Shown here piece by piece: positions 18,996-27,629 of a DNA stretch of 64,000 nt (its first letter is position 1; every line of letters begins with the position of its first letter). Origin of the DNA: JAJRVM01 sp041752115 (GTDB lineage Bacteria > Planctomycetota > Planctomycetia > Pirellulales > Pirellulaceae); the NCBI GenBank assembly GCA_041752115.1, contig JBGSHS010000211.1, forward strand, positions 1-64,000. The letters are read 5' to 3'. The translations under genes were made by a program, and so were the position numbers. Below the pieces are notes generated by a model that made no database searches, was not told the origin of the DNA, and was given only the letters and a program-made list of their open reading frames with translations.

Positions 18996-19598
18996 TCAAA
19001 GGCACACGTCGATCTCGTGCATTGGTGCGGCAGTGTCGATGGCGAAGCAGCGCAGGAAGTCGTAGAACTGGTCAGCATCACCGTAGCAGAACTCGTCAGT
19101 CTCTTGAGCCTTGCCTTTGCGGTCGACAAGGCTCTTTGGGTTCGTGAGGTCTTTGGGATAACGCCACAGCAGCAGGTAAGGACGAATTGTCTCTGCGAAC
19201 TCCGGCAGCAACCTGCACAATTTGTCGGTTCGAAAGTCGATCGCCCTCTGAGCAGCTGCGTCATAGGTGAACTCGGAATCGTATGGCCAGGGATTCACGG
19301 TGTGGGTTAGTTCGTGCTCAAATCCCGTGTAGCATGACAGGTCCCATGAATCTCCGTCCTGATAGCGGACGTCCATCCACAAACGGGCAAGCTGATGGCC
19401 TATTGGGTCGAGCAGCTCTGCAGGGCAGTTGGCATTGCCCGACCAGACGGCCGAACAGTGCACGCCAGAAAGAATGCTGATTTCGAAATGCGCCGTGTTA
19501 GCCGATCGAGGTCTGTATAGTGCAATGTGACGTCTGACGTGATCGTGGAGATCGTCGGCAGGCACTCCGAATACAATTTTGACAGTGTGGTAGCCCAT
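18996..19598 (-). CDS. Hypothetical soluble protein
   Basis: A 200-residue protein; the likely start is ATG 19598 (MGYHTVKIVFGVPADDLHDH). The frame is open eight codons further upstream. Composition is normal for a cytoplasmic alpha/beta protein, with many Asp, His and aromatic residues and no signal peptide or membrane helix. Conserved-looking parts are SWDLSCYTGFEHELT and a helical DADQFYDFLRCFAIDT near the C-terminus. I do not recognise a family. It is the last gene before the integration-remnant region at the tRNA. Confidence 0.6.
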   Translation of the reverse strand: MGYHTVKIVFGVPADDLHDHVRRHIALYRPRSANTAHFEISILSGVHCSAVWSGNANCPAELLDPIGHQLARLWMDVRYQDGDSWDLSCYTGFEHELTHTVNPWPYDSEFTYDAAAQRAIDFRTDKLCRLLPEFAETIRPYLLLWRYPKDLTNPKSLVDRKGKAQETDEFCYGDADQFYDFLRCFAIDTAAPMHEIDVCL

Positions 19599-19809
19599 GC
19601 GTGTCTCTGCGCGTTTGACCAATTACGAAATGAGTGACTTCACGCGGCATGACCGAGCATCCAGCTCCTCCCCATCAATCCTTTCGTTCTCGATACCGAC
19701 CATTCGTTTCTGCCAGCATAACGCATTCTACGGGCCATCAGAACCACTTTCTCGTCTGCCAATCAACGTGCCACCACGCCGTGGAATCTGCTGTAGATGA
19801 CACGGCCAG

Positions 19810-19949
19810 CGCCCGACACCCCCAGTCGCCAGCGCGGCGACCGATAACCTGCTGCTGGTTGCCAACGACGTCCAGGTGACAGCAGTTGCCAGCAAGACGC
19901 CGGCCGTCTCGATTGTCGGGTACACCGGCGGCCCGATGGTCGTGCCGAG
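19810..19949 (+). pseudogene. Scrap of a prophage head-maturation-protease-like protein
   Basis: Read in frame, this stretch gives ATDNLLLVANDVQVTAVA and then VSIVGYTGGPMVVP. The second phrase resembles the start of prohead-protease proteins of planctomycete prophages ('...I-x-A-Y-T-G-G-x-M-x-V-P-G-W-G...'), where a hydrophobic GWGPVVVDL strand should follow. Here it breaks after GGPMVVP and joins integrase sequence directly. It is a fragment of about 45 residues, not a functional gene. The family match is from memory of the motif and is uncertain. Confidence 0.35.
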
Positions 19950-20480
19950 GTGTCGATCACTCGGGATGTCGCTGGGACTCTGCGACCGTTCCGCCACCGC
20001 AGCGGTCATGTCGTCGTGGCGATCCCCGCTACGTCACAGAAGAGCAAAGCCGACAGTACGATTCCGACGATTCCCGAGTTCGCTCAACTCCTCGATGAGG
20101 TGCCAACCGAGGAGCCGACTGGTTTCGTCTTGTCCCCCTGCAAACTCCATGGGCCAGGTAAACATAGCGACTCCCGGCGTGCTGGTCGGGTGATCACAGC
20201 GATCGGCAAGAGAGCGGGGATTCTGATCAACGCCACCAAGCTGGCCAGCGCTCACGACCTACGCCGCAGTTTTGGCCAGCAACTTACCGACGCTGGGGTG
20301 ACTATCCGAGACCTGCAGGCTATCATACGTCATCGGCACATCTCCACCACTGAGAAGTACTACCTGAAGCAGATTGCAGTGGAAAAGGCTCAACGGATTG
20401 CCGATAAGCTTGGGTACGCTGCTCCAGACCGTACCCAAGTTTCGGAGGAAACCGAGATAACGCAAGTCATTGCGAAATAA
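19950..20480 (+). pseudogene. C-terminal catalytic part of a tyrosine recombinase (phage integrase)
   Basis: 176 codons carry the second half of an integrase catalytic domain: ASAHDLRRSFGQQLTDAG with the HxxR motif (His102, Arg105), IIRHRHISTTEKYYLK with the third-box His and the nucleophile Tyr137/138. The N-terminal arm-binding and core-binding domains and the first catalytic Arg are missing, because the frame begins in a join with a prophage scrap. Complete integrases of this planctomycete type are about 350-400 residues. It ends six bases before a tRNA-Leu gene, the normal arrangement for an integrase that uses the tRNA as attachment site. Non-functional by itself. Confidence 0.8.
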
Positions 20481-20486
20481 TACTTT

Positions 20487-20568
<82 letters not shown>

Positions 20569-20582
20569 TCTTCAATCATGCC

Positions 20583-20620
20583 AAGGACTTGTGGAGAATA
20601 GTCGCAAGTCCTTTCTTATT
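20583..20620 (+). terminator. Probable terminator after tRNA-Leu
   Basis: AAGGACTTG (20583-20591) and CAAGTCCTT (20605-20613) form a nine-pair stem with a 13-base loop, followed by the T-rich TCTTATT. It sits 14 bases behind the tRNA. Confidence 0.6.
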
Positions 20621-21010
20621 GTAGGTAGAGGCCGTGATAACGATTTGATAACAACGTTGCCCCGGTGTTGCCGCCGTATCGCTTGAGACTCAGCGGCGTC
20701 CCACGCTCGCGACGAGCCGGGAGTGGCAACGGCACAGACCTCTGCTTGTTGCCCTTGCCCATTCGGAATACAACGGAGCCGCTCCGCTCGGAGAGCATCA
20801 GGTCGTACAGCTCGAGGGCGACCAAATCACTCACCCGACAACCCGAGTAGAGGAAAAGGGAGAAGATCGCTACGGCTCGGGTGTCTTGCCGAAGCTCAAC
20901 CTCCCGCATCCGCCGTCTTACCTCCCTCGGTCGAGACCCTTTGGCGAAAGAAGAATCGTCGTAGTGTCACCAAAGCACCATTGACGGTCGCTACCGCTTG
21001 GTTCTGTTCG
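20616..21010 (-). pseudogene. Decayed second tyrosine recombinase
   Basis: On the minus strand, NQAVATVNGALVTLRRFF (about 20950-21010) is the end of an integrase core-binding domain. In a different frame, REVELRQDTRAVAIF and YSGCRVSDLVALELYDL (20780-20909) hold the first catalytic-domain box with its Arg. This is followed by MGKGNKQRSVPLPLPARRE, and the frame ends at 20616 with HxxR, His and Tyr boxes missing. The piece between the two blocks is also deleted. Its sequence differs from the plus-strand integrase remnant at 19950, so it belongs to another recombinase family. Both remnants point towards the tRNA. Confidence 0.75.
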
Positions 21011-21106
21011 CACAGGCAGTGGGACCTGACCCGCGGGAAAAAAGCGGTTACCAGCACAAATGCACTCGCCGGCAAGGCTCGCAACGACTCGACGGCGTCC
21101 GCCGCC

Positions 21107-21301
21107 TTGTTCTTCGAAGACTTCGCCTCAGATCGCGGCATCAACTGCCCCGAGTGTTCATCACGGCTCCGATTCGACAAGTTCGAGATTGTCGATACGG
21201 GCGGCTACACTGTGGATGCCCACTACGTATGCTCACATTGCCGCCGACCCCACAGCTTCACGATTACCTGCGATGAACCAAGTCGAGACGACGAAGAGTG
21301 A
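21107..21301 (+). CDS. Small zinc-ribbon protein
   Basis: The frame encodes two CxxC knuckles, INCPECSSRLRFDKFE and VCSHCRRPHSFTIT, separated by a beta-rich 30 residues, and an acidic tail. The start is unclear: TTG 21107 is one possibility and the frame is open far upstream. About 64 residues. Zinc ribbons of this kind occur in small mobile-element and regulatory proteins. It lies in the integration-remnant region; function unknown. Confidence 0.45.
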   Translation: MFFEDFASDRGINCPECSSRLRFDKFEIVDTGGYTVDAHYVCSHCRRPHSFTITCDEPSRDDEE

Positions 21302-21409
21302 CACTCGCGGTGCATGTAGGGTGACCACTCGAAAATCATCAACTCCGGCAAGTTGCATTTCGACCGGACGCTCAAGCAACTGACGAAGCCTCAACTCACA
21401 TGGCGGGAC

Positions 21410-22210
21410 CTACATTCGATTCTGTTTGTCAACCCACCGAAACAGTTCCTGCGCGTCCTCGAACGCGGCGCGCTGAAGTTGCTCCAAGTCCGGTCCCACA
21501 CCTGGAACGACCTGGGCCGCCCAGAGTGGACCGACAGAGTCAACCGCCGCAAACTTGGCCCTCAGAATATCCAACGCCTCTCGGCCCAACCCCTTGCTCA
21601 AGTGCGGTCCCATGCGTTCCGCGAGCGTGGCCAATGTCGGTTCATAATGATGCAAGACAAACGCGATGTCATACGCGTCTTTCTCCTTCATTCGTTCGTC
21701 CAGCGCAAAGGCCTTGATCAGGACGAAGACCTCAGGACGGACAACCCGAGCGCGGACCACGTTCAAACTGCCGTCCGGCATTCTTCCGGCGATCTCCATT
21801 TCGTCGCACCCCTCGAACGCCAAGTCGATGCCCCGCAGGCTACTGATTTGCAGCTCATTGACGTGGACTGAAACAGACTTTTCTCCCTGGGAATACTCGC
21901 CACTGATTAGATCGACCTTCACCGGCTCAGGTACCCCTGCAACTTCTTTCAAAAACCGCGTCGGCGAGGTGTGATGGGTGTATCCGGCGTCCAGCATTCT
22001 CGCACAAATGGACTGGTAAGCGTTGGCGGAAAGTGCGGCGGGCGCGACGGCGAGATCCACATCAAGCGACCCGATATGTTCCTGGTTTGGGAAACATAAC
22101 TCCGGCACCCAACCACCTACGACGACAAGGTGGTTTCGAAATGCGCCCAGCACATTTGCGACCTCAATCAAGACGGCGCGGCTGGCCGCTGTTTGATCAA
22201 ACACCGCCAT
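21410..22210 (-). CDS. AbiEii-like nucleotidyltransferase, putative type IV toxin
   Basis: A 266-residue protein whose ATG (22210) lies inside the end of the upstream gene (14-base overlap) and has AAGGAG eight bases before it. The nucleotidyltransferase fold shows VVVGGWVPELCF (the 'GG' strand) and GSLDVDLAV, the DxD catalytic pair. A C-terminal helical domain contains FVLIKAFALDERMKEKDAYD, the conserved K-x(n)-KDxYD of AbiEii/MNT-type enzymes. AbiEii toxins transfer nucleotides to targets such as tRNA and arrest growth; AbiEi represses them. The overlap with a winged-helix AbiEi-like gene makes the pair a probable type IV toxin-antitoxin system. A housekeeping nucleotidyltransferase is the less likely alternative. 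Confidence 0.75.
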   Translation of the reverse strand: MAVFDQTAASRAVLIEVANVLGAFRNHLVVVGGWVPELCFPNQEHIGSLDVDLAVAPAALSANAYQSICARMLDAGYTHHTSPTRFLKEVAGVPEPVKVDLISGEYSQGEKSVSVHVNELQISSLRGIDLAFEGCDEMEIAGRMPDGSLNVVRARVVRPEVFVLIKAFALDERMKEKDAYDIAFVLHHYEPTLATLAERMGPHLSKGLGREALDILRAKFAAVDSVGPLWAAQVVPGVGPDLEQLQRAAFEDAQELFRWVDKQNRM

Positions 22211-23321
22211 TCGAGAAACTCCTTTCCCGCACGGCCGCAGCTTTCAGTTCTCGGCCAAGATGCTCTTCAAATAGGGCACTGGCGGCATCTTCTCCACGGC
22301 CTCCTTGATGGCAAAGGTCAAGGTAGGTCTGCAGCGCGGACGCCACTTGCTGCTCCGGCTCGCCGGCGCTCACCACGCCCGCAAAGACGGACGGATCAAA
22401 TGGACGCCACAACAGAAGATTCGGGCCAGTGTCCACGGGCTTCCCGCCATACTCGGCCGCCAACTGAGCCATCAACTTCGGATCAAAACCGGCATCGTCC
22501 ACATAAACGGCGGCCACGGAGTACCGCACTTCTGGCGCTAGGCGCCAAGCCGCGGAGAAACCGGCCAACGCATAGCGCAGTGAGTTGGCCTGGCACCAGC
22601 GACTGACGCCTTGCTCTGCCGCCGCGACATCGCCACGAAAATACAAACGAGTGACCGCCGCAGGCCCCGAGTAACTTTGCGTCCAAGCCTTCAATAGCGC
22701 CACTGGATCGCGAAGGTATAGCTTCCGGTCTCGTTCGACCGCATACCCTTCTTCGACCAGCGAGCGTTTGACTTTGACCACGAGCCCCGCACTCACCAGG
22801 ACCTGGGAATCACTGGCAAGTTCTCGGACCCGCCATCCCTTCTGCGGTTGGCTGAGCAGGGCCCTGACGATGCGGCTCGATTTGGTCGAGAAGGGGTCAA
22901 CCGCCGCGGGCGTCGCTTGTCGCTCACATAGCGATCCTCGCCTGTCTATGAGCAGATGGTGGTGCGGACTATGAAGCCAGCAATTCCCAGCGCGGTCGGC
23001 ATAGCCGATGCCCTGTCCACGAAGGATCTCTGCCACACGAGGAGAAATCGTCGGTGCGAAAATGACCCGAATTGCCCTTTCGGGAACCCCTTCGAATTGC
23101 TGGCACGCGGACAGCGCCGTTTGTGGCGTCACGCGCGACTTGGCTTGAACGGCGAACTGGAACTCCGCACTGCCGGAGACGACGTCCAAGGTGAGATGAA
23201 CGACGGCGTCCGCCGGTCGGTTGCATGACTTCACGTGAACGTCAGCCAGGTCATGCAAAACACGGCGAAGCACGAGCTCCGCCTCACGCTCCAACTCTCG
23301 ATCCGGCATTATGTTCACCAT
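22197..23321 (-). CDS. AbiEi-like antitoxin/transcriptional repressor
   Basis: 374 residues from ATG 23321 (an alternative ATG lies at 23309). The N-terminal 120 residues form an alpha/beta domain with FQFAVQAKSRVTPQTALSAC and IGYADRAGNCWLHSPHH. The centre is a winged helix (FSTKSSRIVRALLSQP, WRVRELASDSQVLVSAGLV, KVKRSLVEEGYAVERD). The C-terminal half is the AbiEi-type alpha/beta domain (YSGPAAVTRLYFRGDVAAAE, then RYALAGFSAAWRLAPEV). In AbiE systems this protein binds its own promoter and neutralises AbiEii. A 16-bp palindrome sits just before its start. It is the first gene of a two-gene operon. Confidence 0.7.
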   Translation of the reverse strand: MVNIMPDRELEREAELVLRRVLHDLADVHVKSCNRPADAVVHLTLDVVSGSAEFQFAVQAKSRVTPQTALSACQQFEGVPERAIRVIFAPTISPRVAEILRGQGIGYADRAGNCWLHSPHHHLLIDRRGSLCERQATPAAVDPFSTKSSRIVRALLSQPQKGWRVRELASDSQVLVSAGLVVKVKRSLVEEGYAVERDRKLYLRDPVALLKAWTQSYSGPAAVTRLYFRGDVAAAEQGVSRWCQANSLRYALAGFSAAWRLAPEVRYSVAAVYVDDAGFDPKLMAQLAAEYGGKPVDTGPNLLLWRPFDPSVFAGVVSAGEPEQQVASALQTYLDLCHQGGRGEDAASALFEEHLGRELKAAAVRERSFSNGGV

Positions 23322-23331
23322 TTTTGCTGCA

Positions 23332-23347
23332 TTTACTACGTAGTAAA
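23332..23347. promoter_or_regulatory. Candidate autoregulatory operator, TTTACTACGTAGTAAA
   Basis: A perfect 16-base palindrome ten bases upstream of the AbiEi-like start codon. On the minus strand a possible -35 TTGCTT and -10 TATGTT (16-base spacer) end beside it, so a bound dimer would cover the transcription start. AbiEi proteins are known to bind inverted repeats at their own promoters. Confidence 0.6.
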
Positions 23348-23942
23348 CATAGCATTTCAAGTGAACAAAGCAAGATAATGAATCCCATCGGCCTACGTAT
23401 CTGCTTAAACACTAAGTGTTTGCAGAAATCCAAAATCCGGCCGTGGGAAGCCTCTGACAAGATCGAGTCGCCAAGGTCGAGATCTCGCCAACGGCCACCC
23501 AAACGCCAAACTGCATCCGGTCCGGCCGCCCCGCTCACATCCACCTTGGAAGCTGCTGTTTCCGAAGATAGCGGCTGACCCTGGATGGTCGCCTCCCACT
23601 ACCCCCCCAGAGGTATACCCGTCACTAACAGAGGCCTCACACGCCTCACATTTTTCTGGGTGCGCGGATGCGGAACTGGACGCCCCCTGCCCCACGATCC
23701 AACCGTCCGTCCAAATCCGTCCAACTTATTTCTGACCTCCGTCCTATGTGGAGACAAGCAACATCCCCATCGCCTCACCCGACAGATAATATCGGTGCGG
23801 CTAGCGGCACCATCGACGAGTTGCGAAAGTAAGAACGTGGTGGGGCCGATCGAGGATAGTGGCCACGAGTGTACAGGCAAAACATCAGGTCTCAGCGTTC
23901 GCTGCGGCCTGTTGCACGACACAGGGATGCGGCGTCACCGAG
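23348..23942. other. Gene-free stretch
   Basis: About 600 bases separating the toxin-antitoxin pair from the next minus-strand gene. No supportable frame, repeat or RNA gene is seen. Confidence 0.5.
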
Positions 23943-25013
23943 TCATGCGAAGAGGATCCACCCCTCGTCGTGGCAAACCGTATGGATTTCGCTGGCGGTT
24001 AAGTCGCCAGGCTCTGCAAACTCATTTGTCAGAATACCTTGAGCATCCAATCGCCGAGCGTAATCAACCAGAGTCCATACCTGTCGTGCGTCCGGAATAG
24101 CAGGAATGTTAGCGGGAATGATAGTCGGGTCTGGGTTCAAGACACTCGGGAAGATTTCCGCGTGCACGATCAGCGGGCCGCAGACTCCTTCTGTGGGATC
24201 GACGAAATTGGTGGTAAATGGCCAGACTTTGCTAATGGGATGGAAGGCCGAATCAATATAGAGTCGGTGAAGGTACGGAATCCCCGTCAAAGCCTGACCG
24301 CCCACGCTTCCCACGCCGTTGACCTTCCAGGCTTCCTGCGAGCCCTTGGCCCGTTTTTCTACTATGCGTTTACATTCTAACCCGTTAAGCGGGAACCCCG
24401 GCGATGTCATGGCCAAATAGGGAAAGTTCGCAGGTTCTATCCCGCGTCCCGCGAGGATAGCTCGACGTTGCTCCGCTCCCTTTCTTCTTTGACCCCTCAC
24501 AAAGGGCGGGGCATTTCGGACATTTGGCGGAAGTTGCGTCAAAACATTATTTGTACATGTCCAGTCCTCCCGACCCCAGAACGGCCCTTGGATCACGGGT
24601 AGTGGATTTCCATGGGAGATGTTGTACTGGTGGTTCAATGCATTCGCCATGGCAAATTTGCTGACACCGTTGTTGATATCGCCTCCCCCAACACCGTACA
24701 TGTGACCGTGAAGAACATTCCAGATCGCGAGCCACTGGGGCAGGCTATTCGCTCCTGCAGGCAAGCCGATGGCTGCGGCCAAGCCAGCTGGATACCCATA
24801 GGGAAAGTCGAATCCAAGCAGTACTTTGCGTCGTTCAGCAACGGCAACTGTCAACAAGTCGTGAACGAGGATGTAAGCCGCATCGCGTGTAGAAGGATTG
24901 GAAACTCTGATTGCCTGTGGCAGAGGTCCGCCGTGTCCAATCCAGACGCTGTCCTTATCGGCCTTAGGTTCGCTGTGCGAACTCCAATCCACCATAATGT
25001 ATTCGTCAAACAT
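23943..25013 (-). CDS. Predicted RNase H-fold protein (family often mislabelled CbiG/MobB)
   Basis: 356 residues from ATG 25013, with GAGAGG nine bases upstream; a GTG at 25040 is an alternative. The start, EYIMVDWSSHSEP, holds Asp9 on a first strand. Asp69 follows in VLLGFDFPYGYP, Glu286 in LIVHAEIFPS and an Asp near 308 in IPDARQVW, and the end is HDEGWILFA. This order of acids on strands matches the RNase H-like superfamily, and the family is known from genome annotations under misleading cobalamin or molybdenum cofactor names. Enzymatic activity is unproven. It is third in line behind a sigma factor and another RNase H-like protein on the same strand, 282 bases downstream of the latter. 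Confidence 0.6.
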   Translation of the reverse strand: MFDEYIMVDWSSHSEPKADKDSVWIGHGGPLPQAIRVSNPSTRDAAYILVHDLLTVAVAERRKVLLGFDFPYGYPAGLAAAIGLPAGANSLPQWLAIWNVLHGHMYGVGGGDINNGVSKFAMANALNHQYNISHGNPLPVIQGPFWGREDWTCTNNVLTQLPPNVRNAPPFVRGQRRKGAEQRRAILAGRGIEPANFPYLAMTSPGFPLNGLECKRIVEKRAKGSQEAWKVNGVGSVGGQALTGIPYLHRLYIDSAFHPISKVWPFTTNFVDPTEGVCGPLIVHAEIFPSVLNPDPTIIPANIPAIPDARQVWTLVDYARRLDAQGILTNEFAEPGDLTASEIHTVCHDEGWILFA

Positions 25014-25295
25014 TGTTTCGAACCTCTCACGCTTTGCCACCGGAATCGTAAATATCGAAAGTGGAACAGAAATGTTGACGCGGAGGTTGAGCGACGCTTC
25101 GGCGCCGGCCGTGTAATTGCTCGGAATTCTGATCCATCACCGCCCTCCCGGCACACACTGATACGAATTTTGATCTATCGCTGCCGACCCAGCACAAAGG
25201 TGGCCAAGTGGCCAGGCCCGCGCTTCAGCGGTGCTTTCACGAGAAACAAAGTCATTCAGCGCCAGCCAGTTCATGCTCAAGTCCTCACAGAGGTG

Positions 25296-27563
25296 TCACA
25301 TGTTGTCGCGGAACTCCAGGTTAGGCAATAAGGGCATGCCTTGGAGAAGGTTGCGCCACCCCTGGTGCCAAAGTCCCGAAGCTGGCAAAAGAAAAGACCC
25401 ATAGGCGTCGCTTCCCAGGACGCTTGCCCAACCCATGTGGGACAGGACTCCGCCCAACGCAGAAACGAAGGCTGCGGTCATGTCCTTGTCTCCTAATACC
25501 GTCTCGGTTCCAGTTGCACCCAAGTCGAGCGATAGGCCGGCATTTATCATCTGCTGCACTAGATCACCGATACCACCTTGGAGGCTTTCAGGGCGACCAC
25601 GGAAGAGCCACTGGGCCATGCTGAAATCAGCTTGAGAACGTTCCACGCCATAGCGACTTAAGTTGTCGTCAAGGAACTGCGGATCGAAGAAAGTAGCAAG
25701 CCAAGACTTAGGGAAGGATTCCAACACGAGACCACCCTGAGCAGACTGGATCTGCGAGAAAGACTGATACCGATATCCCTGACTTTCGCAGATGGACCGC
25801 AACTGCATTGCCGCCATGTAGAGCTCTTGCCCAACAGGCGACTGGTATGGCTGAGCCTTCACGCGACGAGGAAATACTCCACGCAACAGAAGTTGTTCTT
25901 GCGGCCTATACCAAGGCGGCGGGTTGTTGCACAATCTTGGAGTTAGTGGACCGTCCAACACAATGGACGTAAACAGTCCATCAGTTCTTGAATCCAGCAG
26001 GTCCGGCAGGAACTTCGTGCGAAACGCAGCCAGTGTCGCCAAGCCGAATCCCCTGATCTGCCCGACTTTGTGGCATACACGCAGTGTTTTGTCGTTTAGA
26101 GCCAACACACAGTATCCCAGGGTTTTATCATGTTCCGCATACCCAACATCCACGCCTAGGAAGTGTAGAGTCCCGTCGGCTCGAGCTGGCCTTATGGAAC
26201 AAGATTCGCAATGGAGTTTGAACGTCGCACTGCCCTGAACACAGGTCGATTCCTTACTAGTTGAGGTGGATGGTGGCATCGCTGCAGCCATGGGCTGAAT
26301 GGCGCTTCGGCCCGAACGTGAAAGTTTTCCGTGGCACCAAGTGTGCTCGTCCCCTTCAGCAGCATCTTCTTCCACCAGAAAGCCGGTAAATGCATCGAGC
26401 ATTGTATCCTTGCGATATCCGATCACCGCAAGATGCGGTTCCACGGCTGCTGGGAATCTAGCGATTGCCGGGAAACCAGGCACTTGGTCGCGACCCGGCG
26501 ACAAGACGCGGAAGATCCCCTGAGGCACACCCTCGTATAGGAGTATAATCCGGTCTCTTGGGGCAACCTTCCTGGTATTCGCTACAGCGTGCCCAAGACT
26601 GTTATGTGCGGAGCGCCAGATGAATCCGTGACGCGCCAGGTCAAGGGTGTCCTTTCGGTTGGCCTTTGCCGTAGCTGCGAAGTACAGCCAAGTCGACATT
26701 TCCCCCTCCGGTCTGTTGATCACGCCCGGTCGAATAGCGGAAGCCTTGGATGTCTCATCTCTGTTCGGCCGCGAATCCCAAAGCCGCTTTGCATCAGCCA
26801 ACACGAGATCTATCCAATAAGGCGGCAGGGCTTCATTGATTGCATCAAACAACTCAAATAAGGCAATCGGATTGCCGGCCAGCCATCGCAATCTATGGCG
26901 CGACAACGCACTGAGACCGGACTCGAGCACTTGCTGTAATTCGTCTTCCAGCCAACTATCGGTCGTATTGCCGTGGGAGTGCGTCTGCAATGTGCGGACG
27001 TGTGCCACAAGTGACTGGCGATCAGTGACGAGCCGTGACAGGATGTCGGGCGATAATGTATACACGTCATCGCTTTCAAGTGCTTCATGTCCACCATCAA
27101 GCGTTATCGCCACAGCGACGTCAGCCTGTTGGGGGCCGGCAGAGAGCTGCGGAATCGCAACATCTTGGTTGTGCCGGGAATCCGGTCGCCTTTCCCAAAG
27201 CTGTTTCGCGTCGGCCAGCACAAGCTTCATCCAACACTCGGGCAACAACTCATTGATGGCGTCAAACAACTCGAACAGTGCGATCGGATTACCTGCCAGC
27301 CACGTCAACTGAACGTCGCTTAACGCCTCGAGGCCGCGTGACAGTACCGCGTCCAGTTCTTCATCACTCCAGCTATTCGAGGACAGAGGTGGAGGTGCGT
27401 CGCCCCCTACCTCCGCGGTCTCTGGCGTATCAGATGGGGACAAACGCTGCAATGAGCTGATGTGATGGTTCAGCGATTCACGGTTGGTTACGACAGATGA
27501 CAAGTGCCGAATTCTTGCCTGCCGTGACGTGTTCGCAAAGAAGAAAAAGAAAAAGAAGAGCAT
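25296..27563 (-). CDS. Duplicated-domain protein with central PUA/EVE-like and C-terminal RNase H-like domains
   Basis: 755 residues from ATG 27563 (GGTGG upstream; GTG 27581 would add six). The N-terminus is M-L-F7-A, coded by a TTC/TTT run. Residues 24-128 and 178-268 are two copies of one domain, each with a 'V-x-R-x-S-L-x-x-H-x-x-x-L-Q' lead and a core sharing LAGNPIALFELFDAINE, then W and LVLADAKxLW. Residues about 289-400 (STWLYFAATAKAN, APRDRIILLYEG) resemble an EVE/PUA-like sensor, weakly. Residues about 465-745 look RNase H/DUF429-like: Asp472 in GVDVGY, Asp537 in IVLDGPL, Glu615 in VLESFP, Asp694 in GDKDMTAAF. It starts 66 bases after the sigma-factor stop. I know no family with this architecture. 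Confidence 0.7.
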   Translation of the reverse strand: MLFFFFFFFANTSRQARIRHLSSVVTNRESLNHHISSLQRLSPSDTPETAEVGGDAPPPLSSNSWSDEELDAVLSRGLEALSDVQLTWLAGNPIALFELFDAINELLPECWMKLVLADAKQLWERRPDSRHNQDVAIPQLSAGPQQADVAVAITLDGGHEALESDDVYTLSPDILSRLVTDRQSLVAHVRTLQTHSHGNTTDSWLEDELQQVLESGLSALSRHRLRWLAGNPIALFELFDAINEALPPYWIDLVLADAKRLWDSRPNRDETSKASAIRPGVINRPEGEMSTWLYFAATAKANRKDTLDLARHGFIWRSAHNSLGHAVANTRKVAPRDRIILLYEGVPQGIFRVLSPGRDQVPGFPAIARFPAAVEPHLAVIGYRKDTMLDAFTGFLVEEDAAEGDEHTWCHGKLSRSGRSAIQPMAAAMPPSTSTSKESTCVQGSATFKLHCESCSIRPARADGTLHFLGVDVGYAEHDKTLGYCVLALNDKTLRVCHKVGQIRGFGLATLAAFRTKFLPDLLDSRTDGLFTSIVLDGPLTPRLCNNPPPWYRPQEQLLLRGVFPRRVKAQPYQSPVGQELYMAAMQLRSICESQGYRYQSFSQIQSAQGGLVLESFPKSWLATFFDPQFLDDNLSRYGVERSQADFSMAQWLFRGRPESLQGGIGDLVQQMINAGLSLDLGATGTETVLGDKDMTAAFVSALGGVLSHMGWASVLGSDAYGSFLLPASGLWHQGWRNLLQGMPLLPNLEFRDNM

Positions 27564-27629
27564 TGAATTTACCACCCACACGCCGAGTCGCAGCTCGCAT
27601 GAAACATTGTATGACGCTTTGAAGTTGTA

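Noticed and set aside
20896..21180. Separate 94-codon minus-strand gene
   Set aside because: Its last third is the core-binding end of the decayed integrase; the rest has no coding signal. Counted within the pseudogene.
23943..25013. Cobalamin-biosynthesis role (CbiG) for the RNase H-fold protein
   Set aside because: The name is a known misannotation of this family; no cobalamin gene is nearby and the residues fit an RNase H-like fold.
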